This document shows, piece after piece, positions 1 to 9,043 of a DNA stretch of 64,000 nucleotides. Where the stretch lies: positions 2,170,001 to 2,234,000 of the forward strand of contig NZ_JAPJZI010000001.1 in assembly GCF_027944115.1 (NCBI RefSeq). The letters run 5' to 3'. The notes under the pieces are model-generated. The model worked only from the letters and a program-made list of their open reading frames with translations, did not search any database and was not told the origin of the DNA. This DNA comes from Hoeflea prorocentri. Lineage in GTDB: Bacteria; Pseudomonadota; Alphaproteobacteria; Rhizobiales; Rhizobiaceae. The position numbers and the translations under genes are program-made. Numbering within the stretch: position 1 is the stretch's first letter; every line of letters begins with the position of its first letter.

Positions 1-98
1 GACACGACCCGCTGGTAACCCGCCACTTTCCGGCTTTGGACAATACCGACTTCGGCTGGCGCCTTGATGTCGGGCCGCACAAACCCATCGAGATTTGA
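1..98 (+). CDS. C-terminal fragment of an upstream gene (unidentified)
   Basis: An open frame (codons starting at position 3) runs from the window edge to a TGA at 96-98 and gives about 31 residues ending in HKPIEI. The next ATG (otnK) follows 3 nt later, so this is probably the previous gene of the same operon. Four-carbon sugar-acid operons often carry an isomerase, dehydrogenase or transporter here, but the fragment is too short for me to assign a family. Confidence 0.5.
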   Translation, partial: HDPLVTRHFPALDNTDFGWRLDVGPHKPIEI

Positions 99-101
99 TT
101 T

Positions 102-1352
102 ATGCTTCTAGGCTGTATCGGCGATGATTTCACCGGCTCAAGTGATATCGCAAACACGCTGGCAAAACGCGGCATGCGCGTGGCGCAGTATACCGGCGTC
201 CCGGCGCGCAGCGCCTCATCGGATGTCGAAGCCGGCGTCGTCGCGCTGAAGACACGCACGGAACCGGTCGCCGAGGCCGTGTCAAAATCGCTGGCGGCGG
301 CGGACTGGTTGCTGGACCAGGGATGCGGGCAGATCGTTTTCAAATACTGCTCGACATTCGACAGCACGCGCCAGGGCAATATCGGCCCGGTCGCTCAGGC
401 ATTGGCGGAGCGTCTTGGTGAAGACCGGGTGATCGTGTGCCCTGCATTCCCGGCAACGGGGCGTTCAATCTACAAGGGGCATCTCTTTGTCAGCGATCAA
501 CTCCTGAGTGAAAGCGGCATGCGCGACCACCCGCTGACGCCGATGACGGATTCCGATATCCGCCGGTGGCTTTCCCATCAGACCGGTTGGCCGGTTGACC
601 ATATCGATGCGTCGACCGTGTTTGACGGCAGCGATGCGATCCGCGCCGCCTTGGCGCAACCGAAACGGGCCATGGTTGTTGTCGATGCGATCCGTGACGA
701 GGATCTGGTTGCAATCGGCAAGGCGGCAAAGGATAGAAAACTGCTGACCGGCGGTTCGGGCATCGCGCTCGGCCTTCCCGACAATTTTGCAGATCTCATC
801 AAGGGCAATGACGGCGCAACGGTCTGGAAGGGTGCTGACGGACCAGCCATCGTGCTTTCCGGCTCCTGCTCACTGGCAACGCGCGGGCAAGTCACCCATC
901 ACATCAAATCACATCCGTCGCTGGAAATCCGTGTCGAAGCCCTGGTGTCCGGAGAACAGACCGCCGACAGTATCGCCTCATGGCTGATCGAGCATCAGGA
1001 TCACGGCCCGATTGCCTATTCCTCCGCCGATCCGGGCGTCGTGCGGCAGGCCCAGGATCTATTCGGCCGCGAAGCATCCGCCGAGCAGGTCGAAGCAACC
1101 TTTGTATCGGTAGCCCGAAAGGTCGTAGGAAGCGGTATCCGCAAGATTATCACCGCCGGCGGCGAAACCTCGGGGGCGGTGGTGGAAGGCCTGGAGATCA
1201 ACAGTCTCGCAATCGGTCCGGAGATCGCTCCCGGTGTTCCGGCTGTGCATGATCCGGATCAAGATCTTTACCTGGCGCTCAAATCCGGCAATTTCGGCCA
1301 GGAGGATTTCTTCGCCCGGGCAATGACAATGCTCGAAAGAGGCAGCACATGA
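102..1352 (+). CDS. otnK: 3-oxo-tetronate kinase (four-carbon acid sugar kinase, OtnK/YgbK family)
   Basis: This 416-aa cytosolic kinase should phosphorylate 3-oxo-tetronate at O4 in L-threonate/D-erythronate catabolism. The N-terminus carries the family motif GDDFTGSSD (residues 7-15). The C-terminal nucleotide-binding half contains IVLSGSCS and the GGETSGAVV loop typical of this two-domain kinase (DUF1537-type). Length is normal for the family. The stop codon overlaps the start of the class II aldolase by 4 bp (ATGA), so the two are translationally coupled and the kinase product feeds the decarboxylase. The family call is firm. Substrate stereochemistry is inferred from the otnK-otnC pairing only. 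Confidence 0.9.
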   Translation: MLLGCIGDDFTGSSDIANTLAKRGMRVAQYTGVPARSASSDVEAGVVALKTRTEPVAEAVSKSLAAADWLLDQGCGQIVFKYCSTFDSTRQGNIGPVAQALAERLGEDRVIVCPAFPATGRSIYKGHLFVSDQLLSESGMRDHPLTPMTDSDIRRWLSHQTGWPVDHIDASTVFDGSDAIRAALAQPKRAMVVVDAIRDEDLVAIGKAAKDRKLLTGGSGIALGLPDNFADLIKGNDGATVWKGADGPAIVLSGSCSLATRGQVTHHIKSHPSLEIRVEALVSGEQTADSIASWLIEHQDHGPIAYSSADPGVVRQAQDLFGREASAEQVEATFVSVARKVVGSGIRKIITAGGETSGAVVEGLEINSLAIGPEIAPGVPAVHDPDQDLYLALKSGNFGQEDFFARAMTMLERGST

Positions 1353-1990
1353 GCGACACCAAGCTGCGCGATGCGATATGCCGATTAGCCCGGTCACTTT
1401 ATGATCGTGGGCTCGCTCACGGCTCGACCGGCAATATCTCCACCCGAACGGAAGATGGCGGACTTCTGGTCACACCGACAGGCAGCAGTTTCGGCTGGCT
1501 CGATCCGGAACGCATATCCTGTTTCGACGCCGAGGGCAGACATATCGCCGGTGATGCGCCGACCAAGGAGATGCCGCTTCATGCGGCCTTTTACGACACG
1601 CGCGGAACCCGTGCCGGTGCGGTTGTCCATCTGCATTGCCACCATGCCGTGGCACTGTCGACGCTGCCGGACACGGACCACGACAATGCCCTGCCGCCCT
1701 ACACCCCCTACTCCATCATGCAGCTGGGGCGGGTGAAAATCCTGCCCTACTTTCAGCCGGGCGATCCGGCAATGGGAGAGGCGGTGCGATCTCTGGACGG
1801 GCAGCGATCGGCGGTCATCCTTGCCAATCACGGACCTGTCGTAACGGCAGGCACGCTTGAAAAGGCCGTTTATGCGATGGAGGAACTGGAAGAAACCGCC
1901 CGGCTCGCCATCACATTGACGGATCGCCGGGCGGCTATGCTGGATGCAGCGCAGATCGCCAGCCTTATCCAGACCTTCAACATCGATTGA
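1349..1990 (+). CDS. otnC: 3-oxo-tetronate 4-phosphate decarboxylase (class II aldolase family, OtnC/YgbL)
   Basis: A 213-aa class II aldolase/adducin-fold enzyme. It should decarboxylate 3-oxo-tetronate 4-phosphate to dihydroxyacetone phosphate. Metal-ligand histidines are visible in HLHCHHAV (about residues 91-98) and in NHGPVV (about residues 159-164); HGSTGNIS near residue 25 is the conserved phosphate-binding loop. The ATG overlaps the otnK stop by 4 bp. The next gene lies on the other strand, so the operon ends here. Fuculose- and ribulose-phosphate aldolases share the fold, but the OtnK neighbour makes OtnC the best reading. Confidence 0.88.
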   Translation: MSDTKLRDAICRLARSLYDRGLAHGSTGNISTRTEDGGLLVTPTGSSFGWLDPERISCFDAEGRHIAGDAPTKEMPLHAAFYDTRGTRAGAVVHLHCHHAVALSTLPDTDHDNALPPYTPYSIMQLGRVKILPYFQPGDPAMGEAVRSLDGQRSAVILANHGPVVTAGTLEKAVYAMEELEETARLAITLTDRRAAMLDAAQIASLIQTFNID

Positions 1991-2011
1991 GACCTTGAAA
2001 GCCCAGACCGG

Positions 2012-2446
2012 TCAGAGATCAAGCTGCAGATGCGGCTTGCCGTTGGATGTCTTCTGCGGGGTCGTCCCGCGCGAATCGATCACAGCGGTCACTCTCTGGC
2101 GATAGGCCGAGAAGCTGTCAAAGCTCACCACATCAACCGGGCTGTCGAAATGCAGCGTGACCCGAAACCGGTCATGCGCCGACAGGACACGCGTGCCGAT
2201 GACACGCCCGGTAAAGCGCTGGCCCAGATAGGTGCCGGTTACAGCCTCACCCACATAGACCGGCGTCGCCGGCCCGGCATTGGAAGACCGGGCACTGATC
2301 GTGTTCCAGTCCTTGTAGCCGTATTGATGGGCAATCGCCTCAAGAGCCTGACTATGGCCCATGGAGCGTCCGTTTTTCTCAAGCAATTTGCGCAGACGAC
2401 GCGCCTGGTCCTTGAGCGTTTCAATTGTCGGAAGGGAATCCGTCAT
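2012..2446 (-). CDS. Glyoxalase-superfamily-related small protein
   Basis: A 144-aa protein of unknown function. The N-terminal helical segment (TIETLKDQARRLRKLL, then HSQALEAIAHQYGYKDWNTI) is the signature of proteins named glyoxalase superfamily protein in alphaproteobacteria. The C-terminal half is a short beta-rich domain (YLGQRFTGRVIGTR) with no visible catalytic residues. I chose the ATG at 2446 over the one 12 bp upstream because GAGG sits 6 nt before it; that SD overlaps the upstream ATG region. It is convergent with otnC. A metal-dependent glyoxalase activity is not evident. Confidence 0.65.
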   Translation of the reverse strand: MTDSLPTIETLKDQARRLRKLLEKNGRSMGHSQALEAIAHQYGYKDWNTISARSSNAGPATPVYVGEAVTGTYLGQRFTGRVIGTRVLSAHDRFRVTLHFDSPVDVVSFDSFSAYRQRVTAVIDSRGTTPQKTSNGKPHLQLDL

Positions 2447-2717
2447 CCTTCGCCTCATTCAGTTGCGCGCGTTTGGAAACCGGTGCTCGCATTGCCATCG
2501 ATCCAGTTGCACTGAATTGGCTTGGACTAAGATGTCGAGGTCTTCACCATAGCTTTCGCTTGCGAGCGGCGGGCGCCTCGAGCCCGGGCCTTATAAAGTG
2601 ATGCGAAGGACAAATGTCAAGACAACCAACGACAATGCAAGTCCGCTCTACTTCGCCGCCTTGAACCCGATTGTTGCGATACATACTTGCGATGAACACG
2701 CGAAACGGGGGCCGGAT

Positions 2718-4004
2718 ATGAAAATTCTCATTCTGACGATCGGTTCGCGCGGCGATGTGCAGCCCTATGTGGCGCTTGGCAAGGGCTTGAAGGCTGCCGG
2801 GCATGAGGTGACGCTCGCGACCTGCGAACGGTTTCGCGGTTTCGTCGAAGAGCACGGGCTGACCTACGGCTATATCAGCGACGATCTGATGAAGATCATC
2901 GATTCCCCGGAGGGCAAGGCCCTCATGGAAGACACGACCAATATTTTCCGGACCATTGCGGCCATGATCAAGATGGCGCGCCAGACCGCGCCCTTGAAAC
3001 GGGAAGCCGTTGAGAACAGTTGGGCCATCGCGGAAGAGGCCCAACCGGACCTGATCTGTTTCCACCCCAAGGCCGTTCTTGGACCTTCCATCGGTGAGAA
3101 ATTGAATATCCCATACGTTCTTGCCACGCCGATACCGATGATTGTTCCGACCGCAGAATTCCCCTGTGTCGGCTTTCCGGACCTCAGGCTTGGCGGCTGG
3201 TCCAACCGGCTTGGCTACAGGATCGTCAATGCGCTCATCAAGGTTTCGTCGAACAAAGATGTACGAGCCTGGCGAGAGAGCACGGGAACACCCCTTCGCC
3301 GCAATAATATCGACTATCTTCAAGATAGCGGCGGAAATCCGGTTCCGGCGCTGCATGCGATCAGCGAATATGTGCTGCCACGCCCATCGGACTGGCCGAA
3401 GACGGCCATCATGTCCGGCTACTGGTTCCTTGACGCATCCGAAGGCTGGACACCGCCAACCGATCTCGTGTCATTCCTCTCCGACGGTCCCCCGCCCCTT
3501 TATATCGGCTTCGGCTCGATCTCGGGCCGCGATCCGAAAAGGCTGGGTGACATGGTGATCGACGCGCTGCGAAAGTCCGGTCATCGCGGTGTGCTGGCAC
3601 GCGGCTGGGGCGGCCTCGATGCGGACGAGTTGCCAGCATCGGTCTTCATGATCGACGAAGCACCGCATGAATGGCTTTTCCCGCAAATGGCAGGTGTCGT
3701 GCATCATGGCGGGGCCGGCAGCACCGCAGCGGGGCTGAGGGCCGGCAAGCCGACGATGATCTGCCCGTTTTTTGCGGACCAGCCATTTTGGGGTCAGACC
3801 GTTCACCGTCTCGGGGCCGGCCCGGCGCCGATCATGCAAAAGAAGCTCACGACCGACAGTCTCGCCAATGCGTTCGATCAGTTGATTTTCAATGAGAGGA
3901 TGCACCAACGTGCTGAGATGATCGGCGCGGCCTTGCGAGAAGAAGACGGGGTTGCCAGGGCGGTTTCGTTTCTGGAAACAGTCGCGGCAGATTTCTCGAA
4001 ATAG
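2718..4004 (+). CDS. Glycosyltransferase family 1 (UDP-glucosyltransferase / sterol-glucosyltransferase-like)
   Basis: A 428-aa two-domain GT-B enzyme. The N-terminal domain opens with MKILILTIGSRGDVQP, the glycosyltransferase family 28/UGT start. The C-terminal donor domain ends with the PSPG-like block HHGGAGSTAAGLRAGKP and the following PFFADQPFWG (about residues 330-365). Related proteins glucosylate lipids, sterols or macrolides using UDP-sugars. The open frame extends 40 codons upstream, but that stretch reads as leader DNA, so I placed the start at the ATG where homology begins. The acceptor cannot be told from sequence. Neighbours (a lipid-binding-fold SRPBCC protein downstream, convergent) allow but do not prove a lipid substrate. 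Confidence 0.8.
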   Translation: MKILILTIGSRGDVQPYVALGKGLKAAGHEVTLATCERFRGFVEEHGLTYGYISDDLMKIIDSPEGKALMEDTTNIFRTIAAMIKMARQTAPLKREAVENSWAIAEEAQPDLICFHPKAVLGPSIGEKLNIPYVLATPIPMIVPTAEFPCVGFPDLRLGGWSNRLGYRIVNALIKVSSNKDVRAWRESTGTPLRRNNIDYLQDSGGNPVPALHAISEYVLPRPSDWPKTAIMSGYWFLDASEGWTPPTDLVSFLSDGPPPLYIGFGSISGRDPKRLGDMVIDALRKSGHRGVLARGWGGLDADELPASVFMIDEAPHEWLFPQMAGVVHHGGAGSTAAGLRAGKPTMICPFFADQPFWGQTVHRLGAGPAPIMQKKLTTDSLANAFDQLIFNERMHQRAEMIGAALREEDGVARAVSFLETVAADFSK

Positions 4005-4041
4005 CAGCATGGCGGGCGGCAAAACCGCCCGCCAGCATTTG

Positions 4042-5004
4042 TCAGGCCGGCTGCATTGCACCGCCATTGACCGAGGGCGCATTCGCTTTGCTTGCAGCGT
4101 GCCCTTCATTCTCCATGGTCGCAATCCAATTCACGATCAGCCGGTCGCAGATTGTCGAGAACGGCCCGGCCGCCATCTTCAGCATAAGGCCGTTGAGAAA
4201 GCCCGGTTTGGCGGTCACATCGAAGACCATGCGGATTTCCGTGCCACCCGTGACCGGGCTGAGCGTCCAGACACCTGATAACTCGGCAAAGGGGTAAGGA
4301 TAGTCCTCGGCCTCGGTGTGAACACGGAATGCAAAGCCTTTGCCCTGCTCCCACATTGTACAAGTCTCGTTCCAACCTCGCCCCTTCTTGTCGTAACATC
4401 TGCGGCGCAGATCTGCGCCTGCCCCGGACAGGACTTCCACCCGGGAGATGTTGTCCGCGACATCCGCGTAGGCTTCCTGATCGCTCATAACAGACCAGAC
4501 CCGGTCCGGTGCCGCCTTGGTGGTGCCCGTCGCGGTCATATGAAGCTTCCGGCCCGTAAAGCGGGCTTCGACTCTGTTCGAGCCTTGGTAGAGCACGGAA
4601 AGGCCGATGGCCTGTTCGATGGCGAACACAGCGACAAGCACCGCGATACCGCTGACAGCCCAGAACCCGGCAGTTGAAAACAGGTCCGGCATGAAGATCA
4701 TCAGATCAATGCTTGCAAGGACCCAAAGACCATCAAGTACAGTGATCGTCCAAACCGTTTTGCGGCCAATCATCGGCCGGCTCGCGGCCCAGAAGACCAG
4801 TCCGGCAAACAGAATCAGGCCGATGCCAAGTTCCATGACCAGCACCGGCGCTGCCAGGCGCAGAGCGGCATCCGGTTCGGACAGGACAAGCGTTGCGATG
4901 GCTCCCGGTGCAAGCAGGCAAGCTGCTCCCGATAACAGTGAGAAAACGCCGTTGGCCGCGAGTGCCAGACGCACCGGCCGTGCATTCGATTGATATCGCG
5001 TCAT
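4042..5004 (-). CDS. Membrane protein fused to a C-terminal SRPBCC (polyketide cyclase/START-like) domain
   Basis: A 320-aa protein. Residues about 10-145 form four hydrophobic helices (LALAANGVFSLLSGAACLLA, VLVMELGIGLILFAGLVFW, VWTITVLDGLWVLASI, AVSGIAVLVAVFAIEQAIGL). Residues about 155-310 form an SRPBCC fold beginning MTATGTTKAAPDRVW, the pattern of ligand-binding START-like domains. The start at 5004 has AAAGGA upstream; the frame runs on 34 codons but without a better site. The gene is divergent from an XRE regulator across a perfect palindrome, so it is probably that regulator's target. The fused arrangement suggests binding of a hydrophobic ligand at the membrane, which is inference. 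Confidence 0.7.
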   Translation of the reverse strand: MTRYQSNARPVRLALAANGVFSLLSGAACLLAPGAIATLVLSEPDAALRLAAPVLVMELGIGLILFAGLVFWAASRPMIGRKTVWTITVLDGLWVLASIDLMIFMPDLFSTAGFWAVSGIAVLVAVFAIEQAIGLSVLYQGSNRVEARFTGRKLHMTATGTTKAAPDRVWSVMSDQEAYADVADNISRVEVLSGAGADLRRRCYDKKGRGWNETCTMWEQGKGFAFRVHTEAEDYPYPFAELSGVWTLSPVTGGTEIRMVFDVTAKPGFLNGLMLKMAAGPFSTICDRLIVNWIATMENEGHAASKANAPSVNGGAMQPA

Positions 5005-5063
5005 AACCGTTCCTTTCGACTGGTTGATGCATGGCCAAATCGTAGAAAAAGCACGTATGCCGG

Positions 5064-5084
5064 CAACTACCCCGCAGGTAGTTG
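5064..5084. promoter_or_regulatory. Perfect palindrome, candidate XRE operator
   Basis: Arms CAACTACC and GGTAGTTG (8 bp, no mismatch) around a 5-bp spacer. It lies 60 bp before the membrane-SRPBCC start and 50 bp before the XRE start, in the only stretch between the divergent genes. Autoregulation plus control of the neighbour is the simplest reading. Confidence 0.65.
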
Positions 5085-5133
5085 TTTTCGCGTCGGGCAG
5101 CGGCAAGAATGCCGCGTTGAAGGAGACGAACCC

Positions 5134-5934
5134 ATGCAGACTGAAGAATTCCCGCGCATGCTGAAATCCTGGCGCGCCCGCGCCAATGTCAGCCAGCTGG
5201 AGCTATCGATGCTGTGCGATGTCTCTCAAAAGCACATCAGTTTCATCGAGACCGCCCGCTCATCGCCAAGCCGCGCGATGGTGCTGCAGATATGCGAAGC
5301 ACTCAACGTACCGCTTCGGGACCGCAACGGGCTGCTTGTTACCGCCGGTTTTGCGCCTGAATTCCGCGAAAGCGCGCTCAGCGAACCTGAAATGGCGGAG
5401 GTCGACAAGGCCCTCGACATGATGCTGTCACATCAGGACCCCTTCCCTGCGATGGTTGTTGACGGACTCTTCAACGTGCAGCGCGCAAATCTCGGCGCGA
5501 TAAAGCTCCAGTGCTTTCTCTATGATGTTGATCATCCCGAGGACTTGCCGCCCGTCGCCGGCAATATGATGCACAGCCTCTTTTCGCCCGACGGCATACG
5601 CGACCATATCGCCAACTGGGACGAGATCGCACCGTTCTTTCTCAAGCAATTGCACGCCGAGGCGCTGGCTCACCGCACTGCTGGACCGTTTTCGGATCTC
5701 GTTCGCACGCTTGAAAGCTATGACGGCGTTCCGTCCGACTGGAAGAGGCATCAGCCCAACCACTGGCAAGCACCCATCCTGACCGTCGACATCGACAAGG
5801 ACGGCAAACGTCTCAGTTTCTTTTCCACCATTGCAACGCTTGGAACGCCGCGTGACATCACCCTGCAGGAAATGCGGATCGAATCCTATTTTCCGGCGAA
5901 TGACGCCACCAGGCGCTTTTTTTCCGATGCCTAG
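5134..5934 (+). CDS. XRE-family transcriptional regulator with MmyB-like ligand-binding domain
   Basis: A 266-aa regulator. Residues about 7-62 form a Cro/C1-type HTH (RANVSQLELSMLCDVSQKHI, then FIETARSSPSRAMVLQICEAL). The remaining 200 residues match the MmyB-like C-terminal domain, starting near PFPAMVVDGLFNVQRANLGA and ending DITLQEMRIESYFPAND. In this family the C-terminal domain is thought to bind a fatty-acid-like or other small ligand. AAGGAG precedes the ATG at good spacing. It is divergent from the SRPBCC membrane protein with an operator-like palindrome between them, and its 3' end overlaps the convergent VOC gene by 4 bp. Confidence 0.88.
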   Translation: MQTEEFPRMLKSWRARANVSQLELSMLCDVSQKHISFIETARSSPSRAMVLQICEALNVPLRDRNGLLVTAGFAPEFRESALSEPEMAEVDKALDMMLSHQDPFPAMVVDGLFNVQRANLGAIKLQCFLYDVDHPEDLPPVAGNMMHSLFSPDGIRDHIANWDEIAPFFLKQLHAEALAHRTAGPFSDLVRTLESYDGVPSDWKRHQPNHWQAPILTVDIDKDGKRLSFFSTIATLGTPRDITLQEMRIESYFPANDATRRFFSDA

Positions 5935-6305
5935 GGCAGTTTGAACTCGGGATTGTAAATCAGGCCGATCGCGTTGCCCCACGGATCGGTGACGGCTGCG
6001 ACAACGATCTCTCCTCCTACATTGGTGGGCTCTTCTATCGTCTCTGCCCCCATGGCGTTGAAATGCGCCACCGCTTTGGCGGCATCCTCAACACCCCAAT
6101 AGGTGAGCACATTGGCCGCTTTGGCGGCTGCGGCCATATCGTCTTCCAGCAGGCCGAGCTCGTAGCCGGCGATATTGAAGCCGACATAGAACGGCTCGTC
6201 GAAATAGGGTTTTGTGCCGAAAGCGTCGCTGTACCAGCGTTTTGCTTCCTGAAGATCGGGAACCTTGTAGATTGTCGTGCGAAGGCCGAGGAATTTGACG
6301 GACAC
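5931..6305 (-). CDS. VOC-family (glyoxalase/bleomycin-resistance fold) protein
   Basis: A 124-aa single VOC module pair. The first half carries LRTTIYKVPDLQEAKRWYSD and the second half TDPWGNAIGLIYNPEF, the usual ending of VOC domains. It starts at GTG (6305), supported by AAGGAG about 8 nt upstream. Members range from dioxygenases to resistance proteins, and nothing here fixes the substrate. It overlaps the XRE gene by 4 bp in convergent orientation. Confidence 0.75.
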   Translation of the reverse strand: MSVKFLGLRTTIYKVPDLQEAKRWYSDAFGTKPYFDEPFYVGFNIAGYELGLLEDDMAAAAKAANVLTYWGVEDAAKAVAHFNAMGAETIEEPTNVGGEIVVAAVTDPWGNAIGLIYNPEFKLP

Positions 6306-6457
6306 TGCTCTTCTCCTTCTTTGACGTGAATCGAGTCACTCCAGTCTAGTAGCAGACAGATCAATTGTCCCGGCCAATACCGGCCCAAAAACAATTGCGC
6401 TATGGCAAGTAAGATGCTCTGTAGGCGCGATATCAAGCATTCCAGCAAAGCCCGGAC

Positions 6458-7438
6458 ATGACCCCGTCAGACATTTCTCCCAGTTCCATTCGTGCCGCCC
6501 GTGACGCCCTGGAAAATCGCATCATTCGTACGCCGATGCTGCCGCTTCGCCAGCAACCGTTTGCGCATCAGATCGGTGATGGCATTTCGGCATGGATCAA
6601 GCTTGAACTGTTTCAGCATGCGGGATCCTTCAAGGCACGCGGCAACCTGCTCGGCATTGAACGGCTAAGCCGCGATCAGCGCGCATCAGGTGTCATCGCG
6701 GCGAGCGGCGGCAACCATGCGCTGGCAGTGGCCTGGGCGGCGGCCCAAAACAAAGTGCATGCAAAGCTGATTATGCCCCGCGCCACCGACCCGCTGCGTG
6801 TCGACGGCTGCAAATCAATGGGCGCCGAGGTTGTGCTCGTTGATGACATCGCAGCCGCCTTTGACGTCATGAACCGGGATGCCGAAGCTGACGGTCTGAC
6901 CGTCATGCACCCGTTCGAGGGCGAACATATGACCCTTGGTGCGGCGACGCTCGGCGCGGAGATTGTGGAAGACCTGCCCGATATCGACTGCATGGTCGTC
7001 GCCGTTGGCGGTGGCGGACTGATCGGCGGTGTCGCCGCGGCCATCGCTCAGGAGAAACCGGATTGCGAGATCATCGGGGTCGAACCGTTCGGAGCCGACA
7101 GCCTTTCACAGAGTTTCGAGCAGGGTGAGCCAGTGCGCATCGGCACAGTCGACACGATTGCAGACAGCCTGGGATCGCCCACTGCGCTCCCCTACTCTTT
7201 CGCCGTCGCCCGCCGTTATGTCAGCCGGATCGTGCGGATTGAAGACAAATCGATGCTGGAAGCCATGGCGCTGTTGCGCGACGGATTAAAGATCATCGCC
7301 GAACCGGCCTGCGCCGCTTCACTGGCGGCAATCATGGGTCCACTGCGCGATTCCCTGTTGGGGCGCAATGTCGGCATCCTTGCCTGCGGCTCCAATATCG
7401 GACAGCAGCGCTTTTCTGCTCTGCTGGGCGAGGACTAG
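6458..7438 (+). CDS. PLP-dependent threonine/serine dehydratase-like enzyme (fold type II)
   Basis: A 326-aa lyase. The PLP lysine sits in GSFKARGN (about residues 51-58), followed by the substrate loop ASGGNHALAVA and the PLP-phosphate glycine loop GGGGLIGG. The C-terminal ACGSNI is the usual Ser/Cys position contacting the pyridine nitrogen. There is no ACT regulatory domain, so it is a catabolic-type threonine ammonia-lyase or a relative such as the EutB-type ectoine-catabolic dehydratase. No ectoine genes are nearby. The stop overlaps the convergent thiE stop. Confidence 0.8.
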   Translation: MTPSDISPSSIRAARDALENRIIRTPMLPLRQQPFAHQIGDGISAWIKLELFQHAGSFKARGNLLGIERLSRDQRASGVIAASGGNHALAVAWAAAQNKVHAKLIMPRATDPLRVDGCKSMGAEVVLVDDIAAAFDVMNRDAEADGLTVMHPFEGEHMTLGAATLGAEIVEDLPDIDCMVVAVGGGGLIGGVAAAIAQEKPDCEIIGVEPFGADSLSQSFEQGEPVRIGTVDTIADSLGSPTALPYSFAVARRYVSRIVRIEDKSMLEAMALLRDGLKIIAEPACAASLAAIMGPLRDSLLGRNVGILACGSNIGQQRFSALLGED

Positions 7439-8052
7439 AGAGTTTTCTTCGCCCATCGCCGGGTTGTTCTGATCCATTCCAGCGTACGCGCCTGCGGATT
7501 GTCGTTTGTGACTATATCGGTCACCACGGCAGCGATGTCCGCACCGGCATCAAAAACGCCGTGAAGGCGTGACGGATCGAGTCCTCCGATCGCAACGAGA
7601 GGTATGTCTCCGATGCGCTGTTTCCAGTCCCGGATACGGTCGCAGCCTTGCGGGCGCCAGGGCATCTTCTTCAGCCGGGTTTCATAAACGGGCCCGAGCG
7701 CCACGTAGTTCGGCTGGACAGCCAGAGCTGCTTTGAGCTCGCGACTATCGTGGGTGCTGACACCGACGCGTATTCCGGCAGCGCGGATGGCGGATACGTC
7801 CGCTCCGGCCAGATCCTCCTGGCCGAGATGGATGTAATCGCAGCCCTCTTCGATTGCGAGACGCCAGTAATCATTGAGAATCAGCTGGCAGCCATGGTCG
7901 CCGCATACCTGTTTGGCCGCCGCAATGTCGCGCCGCATATCTGCCTCGGACATGTTCTTCATCCGAAGCTGCACCAGCCGCACACCGAGCGGCACCAGCC
8001 GTGCAATCCACTCGGCATTGTCCACAACAAGGTAAAAGGGATCGAGCTTCAT
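7435..8052 (-). CDS. thiE: Thiamine phosphate synthase
   Basis: A 205-aa TIM barrel that should couple HMP-PP to the carboxythiazole phosphate. Visible signatures are [10 protein letters not shown] near the N-terminus, [25 protein letters not shown] (read as two adjacent motifs), the [10 protein letters not shown] segment and [11 protein letters not shown]. It is the last gene of a minus-strand thiO-thiS-thiG-thiE operon and overlaps thiG by 4 bp. It is expected to be under the TPP riboswitch upstream of thiO. Confidence 0.88.
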   Translation of the reverse strand: MKLDPFYLVVDNAEWIARLVPLGVRLVQLRMKNMSEADMRRDIAAAKQVCGDHGCQLILNDYWRLAIEEGCDYIHLGQEDLAGADVSAIRAAGIRVGVSTHDSRELKAALAVQPNYVALGPVYETRLKKMPWRPQGCDRIRDWKQRIGDIPLVAIGGLDPSRLHGVFDAGADIAAVVTDIVTNDNPQARTLEWIRTTRRWAKKTL

Positions 8053-8834
8053 GAGAACGCCGCCATGCCAATGACCGGGGTTGAGGGTACCGCTGTATCG
8101 CGCGGTTCGAGGACACCGGCGTGCCAGGCTGTTCGTCCTGCTTTGACGGCAGCCGAAAATGCGCGAGCCATATAGACAGGGTCATTGGCGCGGGCAACCG
8201 CAGTGTTCAGTAGTACGGCATCATAGCCAAGTTCCATGACACAGGTCGCATGGGAAGGCCGGCCGATCCCGGCATCGACAATCAGCGGCACATCGGGGAA
8301 ATGCCCGCGCAGGGACCGCAGGGCATCCGGGTTCGACGGTCCCCTTGCCGATCCGATGGGCGCACACCAGGGCATCAACACCTCGCATCCCGCATCGAGC
8401 AGACGCTCTGCGACCACTAGGTCGTCGGTCGTATAGGGAAATACATCAAAACCGTCCGCAGTCAGGATGCGCGCTGCCTCGACCAGCGCAAAGACGTCGG
8501 GCTGCAACGTGTCCTGATTGCCGATGATTTCGAGCTTGACCCAGGGTGTGCCGAAAATCTCGCGCGCCATATGGGCTGTCGTGACCGCCTCCTTGATGCT
8601 GTGACAGCCGGCTGTATTCGGCAGAACCGGAACATTCAAAGCCTTGATCAGCGACCAGAAGCCGCCTCCGGAGTCACCCGCCGGCGAAGCGGAGACCGTT
8701 TCGCGCCGCAGGGACACAGTCACTGCGGCAGCGCCGCCAGCCCGGACAGCGTCGGCCAACACATCCGGCGACGGATAGCGCGCCGTGCCGAGAATGAAGC
8801 GGGACGAGAGCTTTACGCCGTAAACTTCAAACAT
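8049..8834 (-). CDS. thiG: Thiazole synthase
   Basis: A 261-aa TIM barrel that assembles the thiazole phosphate from DXP, ThiS-thiocarboxylate and an imine from glycine. It begins [20 protein letters not shown]. The conserved [17 protein letters not shown] and [11 protein letters not shown] motifs are present, and the Schiff-base lysine lies in PWVKLEI. I set the start at 8834 with GGAGG just upstream; the SD is inside the end of thiS, whose TGA is 1 nt from the ATG. Confidence 0.92.
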   Translation of the reverse strand: MFEVYGVKLSSRFILGTARYPSPDVLADAVRAGGAAAVTVSLRRETVSASPAGDSGGGFWSLIKALNVPVLPNTAGCHSIKEAVTTAHMAREIFGTPWVKLEIIGNQDTLQPDVFALVEAARILTADGFDVFPYTTDDLVVAERLLDAGCEVLMPWCAPIGSARGPSNPDALRSLRGHFPDVPLIVDAGIGRPSHATCVMELGYDAVLLNTAVARANDPVYMARAFSAAVKAGRTAWHAGVLEPRDTAVPSTPVIGMAAFS

Positions 8835-8835
8835 A

Positions 8836-9042
8836 TCAGCCTCCCTGCATGGGTGAGAGAATTTCGACCCGGTCGCCGTCACTCAAAACGAATGAGACGC
8901 GCTCTTCACGCCGGATCAGTTCGCCATTGACGGCTGTTGCCAGCCAATCGCCTTCATAAGAAAATTCGCTGAGCAGCACATCCAACCGTCGCGCATTGGC
9001 TTTGACCGGCTGGCCATTGATCACGATGTCGATCGTTTCCAT
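8836..9042 (-). CDS. thiS: Sulfur carrier protein ThiS
   Basis: A 68-aa ubiquitin-like carrier ending in the required Gly-Gly (LSPMQGG). The C-terminal glycine is adenylated and thiocarboxylated to donate sulfur to ThiG. It lies tightly between thiO (TGACATG junction) and thiG. No ThiF adenylyltransferase is in the window, so a homologue elsewhere must activate it. Confidence 0.9.
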   Translation of the reverse strand: METIDIVINGQPVKANARRLDVLLSEFSYEGDWLATAVNGELIRREERVSFVLSDGDRVEILSPMQGG

Positions 9043-9043
9043 G

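Noticed and set aside
2598-2717. 40-codon N-terminal extension of the GT1 glycosyltransferase
   Set aside because: Homology begins at the ATG at 2718; the upstream part looks like promoter/leader DNA.
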